Of a DNA stretch of 64,000 nt, positions 18,904-28,079 are shown one piece after another (positions within the stretch are counted from its first letter, which is position 1; each line of letters opens with the position of its first letter). Below the pieces are notes generated by a model that did no database searches, was not told where the DNA came from, and worked only from the letters and a program-made list of their open reading frames with translations. Origin of the DNA: CAVQJU01 sp963712905 (GTDB lineage: Bacteria > Acidobacteriota > Vicinamibacteria > Vicinamibacterales > CAVVIG01); assembly GCA_963712905.1 (NCBI GenBank), contig CAVQJU010000020.1, positions 1 through 64,000 on the forward strand, written 5' to 3'. Both the position numbers and the translations under genes were made by a program.

Positions 18904-19882
18904 GCCGGCCGAACTCCCCGCCTCTGACGCGCCAATCACCCGGCGCGACGGGATCCGGCGCCGCTGGACGCTGCACGGTCTCAACAACGGGGCGATCTTC
19001 AGCGCCACCTACCATGGCGTGGGCTTTCTGCCGCGCTGGATGTCGTACACCATCGGACGCGCGGGCACCTGGATCGCCTGGCGGCTGATGCGCGAGACGC
19101 GCGCCGCGATTGCCGACAACCTCCGGCCCCTGTTCCCGGGCGAGACGGCCCGCGGGCTCGAGATTCGCGCGCGCAAGACGCTCGCGGCCTACGCCTGCGA
19201 CGTGATTGACTTCATTCGATCCTTGCGCGCTCCGGATGCCGACCTCCACACGCTCTTCGATCATTCGCCTGACGATTCGCAGATGATTCTCGATCTGCTG
19301 AGGAACGAGCGGGGCCTCATTCTCGTGAGCGGGCATTACGGAAACTGGGAGGTCGGCGCGGTCTTCATCCGGCGAATCGTGAAGATACCAATCACCATCA
19401 TCGCCATGGCCGAAGACAATCCCACGGTCAACCGGCTGCGCCGTGAAATTCGCGCGGCGGTCGGCGCCGAGACGATCGAGGTCGGTCAATCGCTCGAGAC
19501 GGCGCTTCAAATCCGCCGCCGTCTCGCCGCGAACGGCCTCGTCGCCGTGCTCATGGATCGCCATGTCGGCCGCGACCGTGTCGAGGTCGAGATGTTCGGC
19601 CGGGGTGCCTCGTTTCTGAGAACGCCGGCTCTGATGGCGTTCATGACCGGCGCGCCCCTGCTGCCGTGCTTCATCGAGCGGCTGCGGCCCGGGCGCTTCA
19701 AGGTTCGCGCCGGCGTGCCCATCTTCGTCGATCGGAACAGGCCCCGGGACGAAGCGATTCAGAGAGCGGCGCAGGATTTCGCGGACCAGTTGAGCGTTCG
19801 CATCCGTGCACGCCCCGAGTGCTGGTACCACTTCTACAGGTATTGGGATGCACCGGCCGGCGAGGATGCCCCGCGTACGTAG
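18890..19882 (+). CDS. LpxL/HtrB-type lysophospholipid acyltransferase
   Basis: 330 residues from TTG 18890, overlapping the glycosyltransferase end by 14 bases. The acyltransferase HX4(D/E) motif is GHYGNWE at about residue 145, followed by ETALQIRRRLAANGLVAVLMDRHVGR and FLRTPALMAFMTGAPLLPCF. Members move an acyl chain from acyl-ACP to a glycolipid at the inner membrane. The N-terminal 40 residues (ELPASDAPITRRDGIRRRW) match ApeJ-type C-terminal domains in position. It probably acylates the glycosylated carrier with the cluster chain. Confidence 0.85.
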   Translation: MNVSEPAELPASDAPITRRDGIRRRWTLHGLNNGAIFSATYHGVGFLPRWMSYTIGRAGTWIAWRLMRETRAAIADNLRPLFPGETARGLEIRARKTLAAYACDVIDFIRSLRAPDADLHTLFDHSPDDSQMILDLLRNERGLILVSGHYGNWEVGAVFIRRIVKIPITIIAMAEDNPTVNRLRREIRAAVGAETIEVGQSLETALQIRRRLAANGLVAVLMDRHVGRDRVEVEMFGRGASFLRTPALMAFMTGAPLLPCFIERLRPGRFKVRAGVPIFVDRNRPRDEAIQRAAQDFADQLSVRIRARPECWYHFYRYWDAPAGEDAPRT

Positions 19883-19891
19883 GCGTCGCCC

Positions 19892-20863
19892 ATGGATCCC
19901 CTGACACACGTCGTTGTCGGCCGCGCGCTCGCCGCCGCGGCCGGCCGGCCGGGGCGCCCGCAGTCCTTTGCCCTCGGCGCGGCCGCCATTCTCGGGGCCC
20001 TTTCCCCCGACATCGACAGCGTCGTGGCCTTTGCGGGCTGGGATCGCTACCTGCGCGTTCATCAGTTCGGCACCCACTCGCTGATCGGCGCCGTGGTGAT
20101 GGCGGCCTGTACAGCGGGCGTCATCTGGCTGTTCCACCGCGGCACGCGTTTCGCCGTCCTACTCGGCGCCGCCACGGCAGGCGCAATCAGCCATATCGCG
20201 CTGGATCTGGCGTGCGGCGCGCTGATCGCCATCGCCTGGCCGCTCTCCGATCGTCGTTTCTCCGTGCCTCTCGTCGGGATGGCCGATCCGTGGCTCGTCG
20301 GGATTTGCGCCGGCGGTCTCTTTGCGCTCTGGCGAGTCCGTGTGCCGATGCGGACAGCGGCTCGGCTGGTCCTCGTCGCGATATCAGTGTTTCTGGTCTT
20401 CAAAGCCGTGATGCTCGCGATGGCTCTGTCTCGCGCCGACGTCAGACCGGCCGCTCCGGGCGCGCTCGAGGCCCGGTGGGGCTCGCTGGCGGAATGGACC
20501 GTCTATCGTCGAAGTGCGGACGCCGTCCGATCAGTCAGGATCAGCAGCTCCGGCGCGCCCACTGTCGTCGTGATGTCCCAGGCCGTCGAATCGGCCTCGC
20601 CCTTCGTGGGGCCTTCACACGAGCTCGAGACCGTCCGCAATTTTCTCGCCGTCCACGACTTCGCTTTTCCCGTCGTCGAACCGGAAGGCCTCGACCGCAT
20701 TTCGGTGTTATGGTCGGATCTCCGCTACTGCGGTCCCGCCTCCACGCCCAACCTGGTGTCGTGCGCCGTGTGGGCAGGCGGCGTTTTCGATCGCAGCGGA
20801 CATGCGCTTAACCAGGAAGTGAAGGTGGGGCGCTTCGTCCAGACCCGTCGGCCGCCCGGGTAA
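19892..20863 (+). CDS. YdjM-like membrane-bound metal-dependent hydrolase
   Basis: 323 residues. The opening MDPLTHVVVGRAL, then ALSPDIDSVV and HQFGTHSLIGAV, are the His/Asp-rich membrane motifs of the YdjM/DUF457 family. About four or five membrane segments fill the first 170 residues. A soluble C-terminal domain of about 140 residues (EWTVYRRSADAVRSVRI...) is longer than in E. coli YdjM. The family's reaction is not established. It follows the acyltransferase by nine bases and its end overlaps the convergent DUF2062 gene by 56 bases. Confidence 0.7.
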   Translation: MDPLTHVVVGRALAAAAGRPGRPQSFALGAAAILGALSPDIDSVVAFAGWDRYLRVHQFGTHSLIGAVVMAACTAGVIWLFHRGTRFAVLLGAATAGAISHIALDLACGALIAIAWPLSDRRFSVPLVGMADPWLVGICAGGLFALWRVRVPMRTAARLVLVAISVFLVFKAVMLAMALSRADVRPAAPGALEARWGSLAEWTVYRRSADAVRSVRISSSGAPTVVVMSQAVESASPFVGPSHELETVRNFLAVHDFAFPVVEPEGLDRISVLWSDLRYCGPASTPNLVSCAVWAGGVFDRSGHALNQEVKVGRFVQTRRPPG

Positions 20864-21980
20864 GGCGGAACAGCACGTTGGCGAACGGCGTCCCGTCGCC
20901 CATCGGCCGCGCCTCGCTCACGAATCCGTGGCGTGCAAAGCAATCGCGCCATTCGGTCTGCGTGCGCGGATTGAACGCCTGAGTCTTCCGGGTCCTGAAC
21001 ACAAAAGCCTTCACGGCGTTGCCGACGCGGACCGCGGTAAACCGCCAGCCGACGGCAGGATCGGTTTCGCGAATCAGGACGACGCCCGCCGGGTGGAGCC
21101 GCTCGGCGAGGGCGCCGAGCAGCGCCTCCTGTTCGTCCGATTGAAGAAGGTGAAGGACGTCGAACAGCAGCGCCGCGTGAGCCGGCTCGAGCGTGAGGGT
21201 TCTCAGATCGGCGTGAACCACCTCGGCGTCGCCGTCGAGCGCTTCCCTCGCGCTCGCAGCCGGCCGCGGCCGCGTTTCGATACCGACCATGCGATCGAAT
21301 CGCGGCGGCTCCGGCGACGAGGCAGGCCAGCGGTGCTCGATGAACGCCCGGCGAGCCTCAACGAGCAGCGCCAGCATCAGTCCCTGTCCGCAGCCGATGT
21401 CGAGGAGCGTGCCGCCCGGAGGCAGCAGGTCCGGCGACAGCGTTGCGCAGTAGACCGGATCCATGCGGAGCTTGCCGCGCGCAAACTCCCATGCGGTGAT
21501 GCTGCCGCCGAGATAGCGATCGGACGTCCGGCGGACGAGATCTGCAAACATGGGGTCGCGGCCCGAGCCGCGCATCAGGACGTACGTGCCCGTGCCGGCG
21601 AGCACAGCGAGCACGCCGCCTACGAACAGGCTGCCGACCACGGCATCCATGCCGAAAACGCCGATCCCGGTGGACGTGATGGTCTGGCGCGACAGGGAAT
21701 GAAACGACCCGCGGCGCAGCCACGCGCCCAGCTGCACCTCGGCAAAGACGAGCCACGGCGCGACGAACGGGTTCGAGATATTGGCCGCGAGATACATCTT
21801 CAGCCGGTTCAGGCCGAGCGCGAATCCGACCGTCCAGCACATCGCCAGATGGAAACCGTAAAGGGGGAGGCAGCCGATGAAGACGCCCAGGGAAACGGCC
21901 GCGGTCTCTCGAACGGCGCCGTCTCCCTCGGTGCGGAGGCGATGAAATGTTCCACGAAGCCGGGGCGATAGCCTGCGCAT
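20808..21980 (-). CDS. DUF2062 membrane domain fused to a SAM-dependent methyltransferase
   Basis: 390 residues. Residues about 1-155 form a DUF2062-type membrane domain (VSLGVFIGCLPLYGFHLAMC, ANISNPFVAPWLVFAE). Residues about 190-320 are a class I methyltransferase with LLDIGCGQGLMLALL (SAM site) and VVHADLRTL. DUF2062 and methyltransferase genes are frequent in aryl polyene and flexirubin clusters, so it may methylate the aryl head group or the lipid. It lies 17 bases from the next minus-strand gene, the dehydratase. Confidence 0.8.
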   Translation of the reverse strand: MRRLSPRLRGTFHRLRTEGDGAVRETAAVSLGVFIGCLPLYGFHLAMCWTVGFALGLNRLKMYLAANISNPFVAPWLVFAEVQLGAWLRRGSFHSLSRQTITSTGIGVFGMDAVVGSLFVGGVLAVLAGTGTYVLMRGSGRDPMFADLVRRTSDRYLGGSITAWEFARGKLRMDPVYCATLSPDLLPPGGTLLDIGCGQGLMLALLVEARRAFIEHRWPASSPEPPRFDRMVGIETRPRPAASAREALDGDAEVVHADLRTLTLEPAHAALLFDVLHLLQSDEQEALLGALAERLHPAGVVLIRETDPAVGWRFTAVRVGNAVKAFVFRTRKTQAFNPRTQTEWRDCFARHGFVSEARPMGDGTPFANVLFRLTRAADGSGRSAPPSLPG

Positions 21981-21997
21981 TCGCGGCTTGACGGTTG

Positions 21998-22414
21998 CTA
22001 GCCCGCGAGCGTCAGGCTGCCGGTCGCCACGAGGACGCCGTCAGCGGTGACCGTGCCTTCGATCTTGCACAATCGACCCATCCTGCCGGCGACGTGCGCG
22101 CGTGCCTCGAGGACCGCGCCCGGCACCGCCGCCGCCGGGAACTTCAGCGGACCGAGCGCGGCGATCCGCAACTGCAGCGGTTTGCCCGGAAGCCCGTTGC
22201 CCGGGGCGGCCGCGGCCAGGCCGCCGGTCTGCGCGAGCAACTCCACGAGAATCACGGCGGGCACAACGGGCTGGCCGGGGAAGTGCCCTTGAAAATAGAA
22301 ATCGTCGGGATTCGCTACACGGCGCGCGGTGGCACTCGCGCCGTGCTGGACGTCAACGATTTCCTCGATCAGCCGCATGGGGGGCTGATGCGGCAGGCAG
22401 TCAATCAGCGACAT
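21998..22414 (-). CDS. FabZ-like 3-hydroxyacyl-ACP dehydratase (hot-dog fold)
   Basis: 138 residues from ATG 22414 (MSLIDCLPHQPPM); an in-frame upstream ATG at 22471 would add an unlikely Arg-rich stretch. The central helix motif YFQGHFPGQPVVPAVILVELLAQ has the catalytic His and Glu as in FabZ. It removes water from 3-hydroxyacyl-ACP to give the trans-2-enoyl chain. With KR but no enoyl reductase in the window, the chain would stay polyunsaturated, as expected for a polyene. Confidence 0.85.
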   Translation of the reverse strand: MSLIDCLPHQPPMRLIEEIVDVQHGASATARRVANPDDFYFQGHFPGQPVVPAVILVELLAQTGGLAAAAPGNGLPGKPLQLRIAALGPLKFPAAAVPGAVLEARAHVAGRMGRLCKIEGTVTADGVLVATGSLTLAG

Positions 22415-22485
22415 CGTGCGTAGTATATTTCGACGGCCATGTCTTCCGCTCGAGTCGAAATGCCAATCCACGGAGTTGCTCCGGC

Positions 22486-23886
22486 GTGAGCGAGATCGTC
22501 GCGTGCTTCGAGATGGTCCGGAGCAGCGCTCCTGATCGAACCCTCATCTACATGCCCGCAACCGGCGCCGAGTGGTCCGCGGACCACCTGTGGCAGGCGC
22601 ATCAGCGGTATGCCGAGCGGCTGACGCAGATGGGCGTCGGGAGCGGCGATCTGGTGGTATCGGCGGCCGGCAATTCGGCGGCGAGCGTGGCAATCCTCCT
22701 CGCGTGCCGGGCCGTGGATGCGGCGGTGCTGCCGGCCGATTCGGGAACCGCGCCAAACGAGCTGCTCGCCCTGGCGCAACGTTTCGGGGCGCGGGCGCTG
22801 CTCCTGCCCGCCGGCGCCGCCCACGATTTGTCTCCTGGCCCCGAAACAACCCGTCGGCGCTACCCCGGGGCCGCTGTCCTGAAGCTGACGTCAGGATCCA
22901 CGAACGTTCCGAAGGCGGCCATTGTCAGCGAAGCGCAGCTGATCGCGGACAGCGCCCGCATCGCGGCCGCCATGAATGTGATGCCCTCCGACGTGCAGAT
23001 GGCCACCATCCCGGTCTCGCACGCCTACGGCCTCGGTAACCTCATCGTTCCGCTGCTGCTGCAGGGCACCCGGCTCGTGCTCCGCGATTCGTTCGTCCCT
23101 CAGCAGCTTCTGGGCGATGCCGGGCGTTACCGCGCGCGGGTGTTCCAGGGCGTGCCCTTCATGTTTCATTATTTCTTGCTTATGCCATCGACTGTCGAAT
23201 GGCCGCGGTCCCTGACCTCGCTGATTTCCGCCGGTGCGCCCCTGCAGCCCGAAACGGTCCGGGGTTTCCACGAGCGCTTCGCGCTGAAGATCCATTCGTT
23301 CTACGGCTCCTCTGAAGCGGGTGGCATCGCGTTCGACGCCGACGATGAGATCGACGGCAGCGGGACCGTGGGCGCCCCGCTGCCGGACGTCACGGTCACG
23401 CTCAGGGACACGGAAGACGTCAAGGGACGGATCCACGTGGCGAGCAACGCGGTTGCCAGCGGCTACGCCGACGGCCCGGATGATGCATTTGCGGACGGCG
23501 GCTTCCTGACCGGCGATTGCGGCCGGTGGGACGCAGGGGGCCGGCTGTTGCTCGCGGGGAGAGTGTCCTCGTTTGTCAACGTCGCCGGTCACAAGGTGCG
23601 GCCGGACGAGGTGGAAGAAGTACTGCGGGCCATGCCGGGCGTCGCCGACGTGCGCGTGATCGGCGCCGACGATTCGCGGCGGGGAGAACAAATCGTGGCG
23701 TGTATCGTGGCCGAACACGCGGGGTCGATCCCGGCGCTGGCGGTGCGGCGCTTCTGCGCCGCGCGTCTTGCCCCCTACAAGGTTCCTCGCGCGGTTGTTT
23801 TCGTCGGTACGATTCCTACAACAGCCCGCGGCAAGGTGGATCGCGCTGCGATCGCGGACCTTGTGCGCGCACAACTCAGCGTATAA
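22486..23886 (+). CDS. Acyl/aryl-adenylating ligase (AMP-binding family)
   Basis: 466 residues. I chose GTG 22486 because GGAG lies 11 bases upstream and the encoded N-terminus fits. Adenylation motifs are LKLTSGSTNVPKAA (A3), SFYGSSEAGGIAF (A5), FLTGDCGRWD (A7), VNVAGHKVRPDEVEE (A8) and the catalytic Lys in TTARGKVDRA (A10). It activates a carboxylic acid, here probably the starter (aryl or fatty acid), for loading on the ACP. It is divergent from the dehydratase (71-base gap that must hold both promoters) and its stop overlaps the radical SAM start (TAATG). Confidence 0.85.
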   Translation: MSEIVACFEMVRSSAPDRTLIYMPATGAEWSADHLWQAHQRYAERLTQMGVGSGDLVVSAAGNSAASVAILLACRAVDAAVLPADSGTAPNELLALAQRFGARALLLPAGAAHDLSPGPETTRRRYPGAAVLKLTSGSTNVPKAAIVSEAQLIADSARIAAAMNVMPSDVQMATIPVSHAYGLGNLIVPLLLQGTRLVLRDSFVPQQLLGDAGRYRARVFQGVPFMFHYFLLMPSTVEWPRSLTSLISAGAPLQPETVRGFHERFALKIHSFYGSSEAGGIAFDADDEIDGSGTVGAPLPDVTVTLRDTEDVKGRIHVASNAVASGYADGPDDAFADGGFLTGDCGRWDAGGRLLLAGRVSSFVNVAGHKVRPDEVEEVLRAMPGVADVRVIGADDSRRGEQIVACIVAEHAGSIPALAVRRFCAARLAPYKVPRAVVFVGTIPTTARGKVDRAAIADLVRAQLSV

Positions 23887-25781
23887 TGCGCGCGATGAAA
23901 TCGCCGTCGCGAGCGAGTGCGTGGAAGCCTCTCGAAATCGCGCTGACGGGGACGGCCAGGTTTCTCTGGCCCATTCTCCAGTCCCTGAACCGGCGTGTTC
24001 CCTCCAGGTCGTTTCGTCCGAAATGGGCGGAGGCGCCTCTGCTCAAGAGCTACGAGCGCACGTCACCGCAACTGGGCTGGCCGCGCACGACGGATTCGCT
24101 GTGCCCGACCTGCGTCCGTGAGACGCGCGAGGCCATTCTTTCCGGCCGCAGGAGCGTGGAAGCGCTCGTCAACGAACACACCGGCGAAATCAAAGCGCAC
24201 ATCCTCGAACGCGACGGCAAGGTGCTGATTGAAAAGAGCTGCCCGGTTCATGGCAGCTTCGTCGATACGCTGGCGATCAATCCCCCGTTCCTCCGCCGCC
24301 TCGAATCGCTTTTTCCGGGGCGCGATTTTCCTGCCGTCACCGAGACCCTGCACAACCACGGGACGTCGTCCATCAAGTACGGACGCGGCGCGGTGCTGAC
24401 GATCGATCTGACGAACCGCTGCAACATGATGTGCGATCCGTGCTTCATGGACGCCAATCAGGTCGGCTACGTGCACGAGCTGACGATGCCGGAGGTCGAG
24501 AAGCTGCTCGACGACGCCGTCAGCATCAAGCCGCGACGCCAGATGTCGGTGCAGTTCTCGGGCGGGGAGCCGACGATCTCGCCGCTGTTCCTGGACGCGG
24601 TCCGGTACGCGCGCAAGGTCGGCTACTTCAGCGTGCAGGCCGCGACCAACGGCATCCGGTTCGCGCAGGACCCGGACTTCGCGCACCAGGCATACGACGC
24701 GGGCCTGCGAATCGCCTATCTGCAATTCGACGGCGTCACCGAGGCGGCCAACGCGCACCGCAAGGTCGGAAACCTGTTCGACGTGAAGCTCCGCGCGATT
24801 GAAAACCTGCACGCCGCCGGAATCGACGTCTGCCTTGTCGTCACGATCGTCAAGACGGTCAACGACGATCAGGTCGGGCCGATCGTGAAGTTCGCGCTGC
24901 AGAACTGCGACAAAGTGAGTTTCGTGTCGTTCCAGCCCGTCTCGTTCACCGGCCGCGACGAGGAGATCAGCGACGAGGAACGGCACCGGAAGCGCTACAC
25001 CCTGTCGCACCTCGCCGAGGATTTGAAGCAGCAGACGGGCGTGACGGAGCCGATGCGAGACTGGTTCCCGCTCTCTGCGTCGAGCGTGATGTCGCACGTC
25101 ACGGACCTGATGAAAGGGCCGGGCGCAGACTGGGGCTCGCTCAGCTGCGGCTGCCACCCGGACTGCGGAATCGGCATGGGCTTCATGGTCAGCAAGAAGA
25201 CCAAACAGTGGGCTCCGCTCTCCGCGTTCGTCGACGTCGAGCAGGTCCTGAAGGATGCCTCGGATATCGCCGACAGCGCCAGGGGACGGACCTTCACCGT
25301 GATTCAAACGGCCCTGAGCCTGCTGCGCAACTATTCACCGGCCAGGGCGCCGGCCGGTTTCCGGCTCGTGGATCTGCTGCACAAGTTCGACAAACAAAGC
25401 GGCGGCCAGCTGGGCGGAAAACTCGGGGCGCGCGACAACGGGAACCGCAAGGGCGACGAGTGGCTGCTGATGTTCGTGGCGGGGATGTGGTTCCAGGATC
25501 TCTGGACCTACGACTTCCGGCGCACCGAAATGTGCATCATTCCGTATGCGACGCAGATGGGCGAGATCTCGTTCTGCGCGTACAACACCGGGGTGGGCTG
25601 GCGGCAAATCGTCGAGCAGATGTTCCAGAATTCCAAGGTCGGGGACTGGTACAAGGAACACGGCAAGCACGCCGTGTATGCCAACCCCAGGAAGCCGGTC
25701 CCGCTGGGCGCGAGCGCCCGGCCCGTTGCCCTGCACATTCCCAGGGATGGCCGGTTGATCGAGTGGGTTTCCAGCCGGTAG
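23886..25781 (+). CDS. Radical SAM protein of the tetraether-synthase (Tes)/MJ0619-like family
   Basis: 631 residues, coupled to the ligase by a TAATG overlap. An N-terminal zinc- or Fe-S-type site (LCPTC at 73-76, KSCPVHG at 119) precedes the radical SAM motif C179-x3-C183-x2-C186 (TNRCNMMCDPC) and SVQFSGGEPTISP. A second Cys/His cluster, SLSCGCHPDCGIGMGF, lies near residue 420. This three-part Cys layout is that of Tes/MJ0619-like enzymes, which in archaea join lipid tails and in bacteria are proposed to form membrane-spanning or branched lipids. Acidobacteria are known for such lipids. The C-terminal 150 residues are rich in Trp and Tyr. The substrate here is inference: the chain made by this locus. 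Confidence 0.7.
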   Translation: MRAMKSPSRASAWKPLEIALTGTARFLWPILQSLNRRVPSRSFRPKWAEAPLLKSYERTSPQLGWPRTTDSLCPTCVRETREAILSGRRSVEALVNEHTGEIKAHILERDGKVLIEKSCPVHGSFVDTLAINPPFLRRLESLFPGRDFPAVTETLHNHGTSSIKYGRGAVLTIDLTNRCNMMCDPCFMDANQVGYVHELTMPEVEKLLDDAVSIKPRRQMSVQFSGGEPTISPLFLDAVRYARKVGYFSVQAATNGIRFAQDPDFAHQAYDAGLRIAYLQFDGVTEAANAHRKVGNLFDVKLRAIENLHAAGIDVCLVVTIVKTVNDDQVGPIVKFALQNCDKVSFVSFQPVSFTGRDEEISDEERHRKRYTLSHLAEDLKQQTGVTEPMRDWFPLSASSVMSHVTDLMKGPGADWGSLSCGCHPDCGIGMGFMVSKKTKQWAPLSAFVDVEQVLKDASDIADSARGRTFTVIQTALSLLRNYSPARAPAGFRLVDLLHKFDKQSGGQLGGKLGARDNGNRKGDEWLLMFVAGMWFQDLWTYDFRRTEMCIIPYATQMGEISFCAYNTGVGWRQIVEQMFQNSKVGDWYKEHGKHAVYANPRKPVPLGASARPVALHIPRDGRLIEWVSSR

Positions 25782-27026
25782 TTGATCCCAGGCCTGCTGC
25801 TCCAGGTCGGAGTCATCTTCGCGTTTTCGCGCGTCGCGAGGCGGCTGTTCCTGCCGCTCGGACAGCCCGCGGTCGTCGGCGAAATGGCCGCGGGCCTGAT
25901 GCTGGGGCCGTCCTGCTTTGGATGGCTCATGCCTCGAGTGTCGGCAGCGCTCTTCGCTCCGGGCACGCTGCCGGCGCTCAATCTGATCAGTCAAGTCGGG
26001 CTCGTGCTGTTCATGTTTCTCGTCGGCCTGCGGCTCGATTCTCCGCAGCTGGAGGCCCGAAAACGCGTGGCGATGGTCACGAGCGCCACGAGCATCGTCG
26101 TCCCGTTCGTGCTCGGCGCCCTGCTGGCCGTGGCCATGCACGAACGGCTTGGCCCGGCGGGTGTCGGGCGATGGCCCTTCGCGCTCTTCATCGGGACGGC
26201 CATGAGCATCACGGCCTTCCCGGTCCTCGCGCGCATCCTCGTTGACCATGGGTTGCTCACCACGGGGGTCGGGGTGGTGGCGATTGCCTGCGCCGCCTTC
26301 GACGACGTGACCGGATGGATGATCCTGAGCGGCATCACGGCCCTGGTCCGCTCAGTCGATGCGCGGGCGTTCCTTGCCAGTGTCGTTCTGTTTACCGTCT
26401 ATCTGGGCGCGATGGTCGCGATCGTGCGGCCGGCGCTGCGCTGGTATGCGCGCTTGCGAGGTCCCCGATTCGGCGGGTCTGGCGAGGCGCTTGCGATCGG
26501 CCTGATAGTGATGGCCGTGTCGGCGGTCGTCACACAGTTGCTGGGTGTGCACGCGTTGTTCGGCGCTTTTTTTGCGGGCCTGATGATGCCCAGGGAGGCG
26601 CAAGTCGAGCCGGTGTTTGCCAGGCGTATCGAGCCGGTGACAGTCACGCTGCTCCTGCCGCTGTTCTTCGCGTTCACCGGTCTGCGCACATCGGTGCAGC
26701 TCATCGACAGCGCAGCGTTGTGGCGTGACGCCGCGCTCATCCTGGCCGTAGCCATCCTTGGCAAAGGCGGCAGCTCGCTGCTTGCGGCTCGCGCGATGGG
26801 GCTCTCTTGGCGGGAAGCCGGTGCGCTCGGCGTTCTCCTCAACACCCGCGGGCTGATCGAGCTCGTCGTGCTCAATATCGGCCTCGAGCTCGGCATCCTG
26901 TCGCCAGTCGTGTTTTCCATGCTGGTGCTCATGGCGCTCATCACGACGCTCATGACGTCACCGCTGATTACATGGCTTCTGCCGGCTCACCGAGTGGTGG
27001 CGCTGCCCATCGCGTCTGACGCCTGA
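25782..27026 (+). CDS. CPA2-family cation/proton antiporter
   Basis: 414 residues with about 12-13 membrane segments and no regulatory C-terminal domain. Typical pieces are GQPAVVGEMAAGLMLGPSC, ISQVGLVLFMFLVGL, SITAFPVLARIL, ACAAFDDVTGW and NTRGLIELVVLNIGL. TTG 25782 follows the radical SAM stop with no gap, so it is in the same transcript. It exchanges Na+ or K+ for H+; its link to lipid synthesis is unclear. Confidence 0.85.
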   Translation: MIPGLLLQVGVIFAFSRVARRLFLPLGQPAVVGEMAAGLMLGPSCFGWLMPRVSAALFAPGTLPALNLISQVGLVLFMFLVGLRLDSPQLEARKRVAMVTSATSIVVPFVLGALLAVAMHERLGPAGVGRWPFALFIGTAMSITAFPVLARILVDHGLLTTGVGVVAIACAAFDDVTGWMILSGITALVRSVDARAFLASVVLFTVYLGAMVAIVRPALRWYARLRGPRFGGSGEALAIGLIVMAVSAVVTQLLGVHALFGAFFAGLMMPREAQVEPVFARRIEPVTVTLLLPLFFAFTGLRTSVQLIDSAALWRDAALILAVAILGKGGSSLLAARAMGLSWREAGALGVLLNTRGLIELVVLNIGLELGILSPVVFSMLVLMALITTLMTSPLITWLLPAHRVVALPIASDA

Positions 27027-27047
27027 GCGTTCGAGGTTTGTCAGCGC

Positions 27048-28073
27048 TTACTTCACCCACGCGTCGTTCGTGCGGCTCCAGGTCTTGTCGGGGTTGTAAC
27101 GGTCGATCTGCCTGGCGAGGGCCACCGAGTCCGGGCCCAGATCCTTCTGATACACGATGCCGTCGTGATTGACGATGAATGTCTGCACGCCCGGTGACGC
27201 CGTATTCCGCGGGCGTCGCGATCAGCGCGAAGCCGCCAATCATCGCGCCACTGATCACGTAGTCGAGCTCGCCCAGCGGCGCGGCGGGGCCCTGGCCCTT
27301 CAGGACGTGAAAGATGTAGCCGTGATACGCGGACGCCGTGTCCACGGCGTAGCCCTCTTCGATCGCCTTGGCGACCGCTTCGCTGATCGGGCCGCCGTCG
27401 GTGCCGTCGGCGTTCTTCCAGTACAGGCCGTCCTGCTTGCCTGGCGTGCTGATGATGCGCTGCGCGTACTGGTGCACGCGTCGAGTCATCGTGCAGGTCG
27501 AGCGCGTACTCCTGCTGCGCCTCGACGAACCCGCGACACACTTCGATCGCGTCGAGTTCGTTGGCGCCGACGCGCCGGAACAGGATCTCGTCGCGTCCGG
27601 TCTTGGCGTCGAAGTACCACTTGCCCGCAACCCTGCACGAGCGGCACGGGCAGCGGCCAGTGGTCCGGGCCGACCTGCAGCGTGGCCCGGCTTGGCGTTC
27701 GCCGGACTCACGACGACCGCGTGTCCCTCCTGTGGCGAGCGCGGCAAACGCGAGCGCGTACGACTTGTCGCGAACAGCATCTCCGGTGCTCACGAGATCC
27801 TTGCCGTCCGGACCGAACATCGCGATGAGCGCCGGTTCGTCGAACGCTCGACGCCGCCTGGATGAGCGCGGCTGCGGCCGCCTGCGGCAGTCGCGAACGC
27901 CCTGGCGCCCGGCGGCGGCACGGCCGCGGCGGCCGGCTTGGCGGCCGGTTTCGGCGCCGGGGCCGTCTGCGAGACACACGGGCGTACCGAACAGGCCGAG
28001 GGCAAGTGCCGTCACGGCGAGGCGTCGCGCCGCAATCGATGTCGACGAGCAACGTCATTAGTGGGTTCGTCAT
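27048..28073 (-). CDS. DUF2950 family secreted protein, several frameshifts
   Basis: Pieces in different frames give a DUF2950 protein in order: hydrophobic leader (RRLAVTALALGLFGTPVCLA), DEPALIAMFGPDGKDLVSTG, SYALAFAALATGG, WYFDAKTGRDEILFRRVGAN, FVEAQQEYALDLHDDS, DGLYWKNADGTDGGPIS, AYHGYIFHVLKGQG, GGFALIATPAEYGVTG and DGIVYQKDLGPDS. Corrections of one base near 27195 and 27490 restore it; the N-terminal third has more. ATG 28073 is the best start but depends on a correction near 28040. Function unknown; the gene is commonly paired with DUF3300, as here (six-base gap). Confidence 0.7.
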
Positions 28074-28079
28074 GGCCGG

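Noticed and set aside
22439..22488. 16-codon leader peptide overlapping the ligase start
   Set aside because: It has no ribosome site or attenuator features; the TGA overlap is likely chance.
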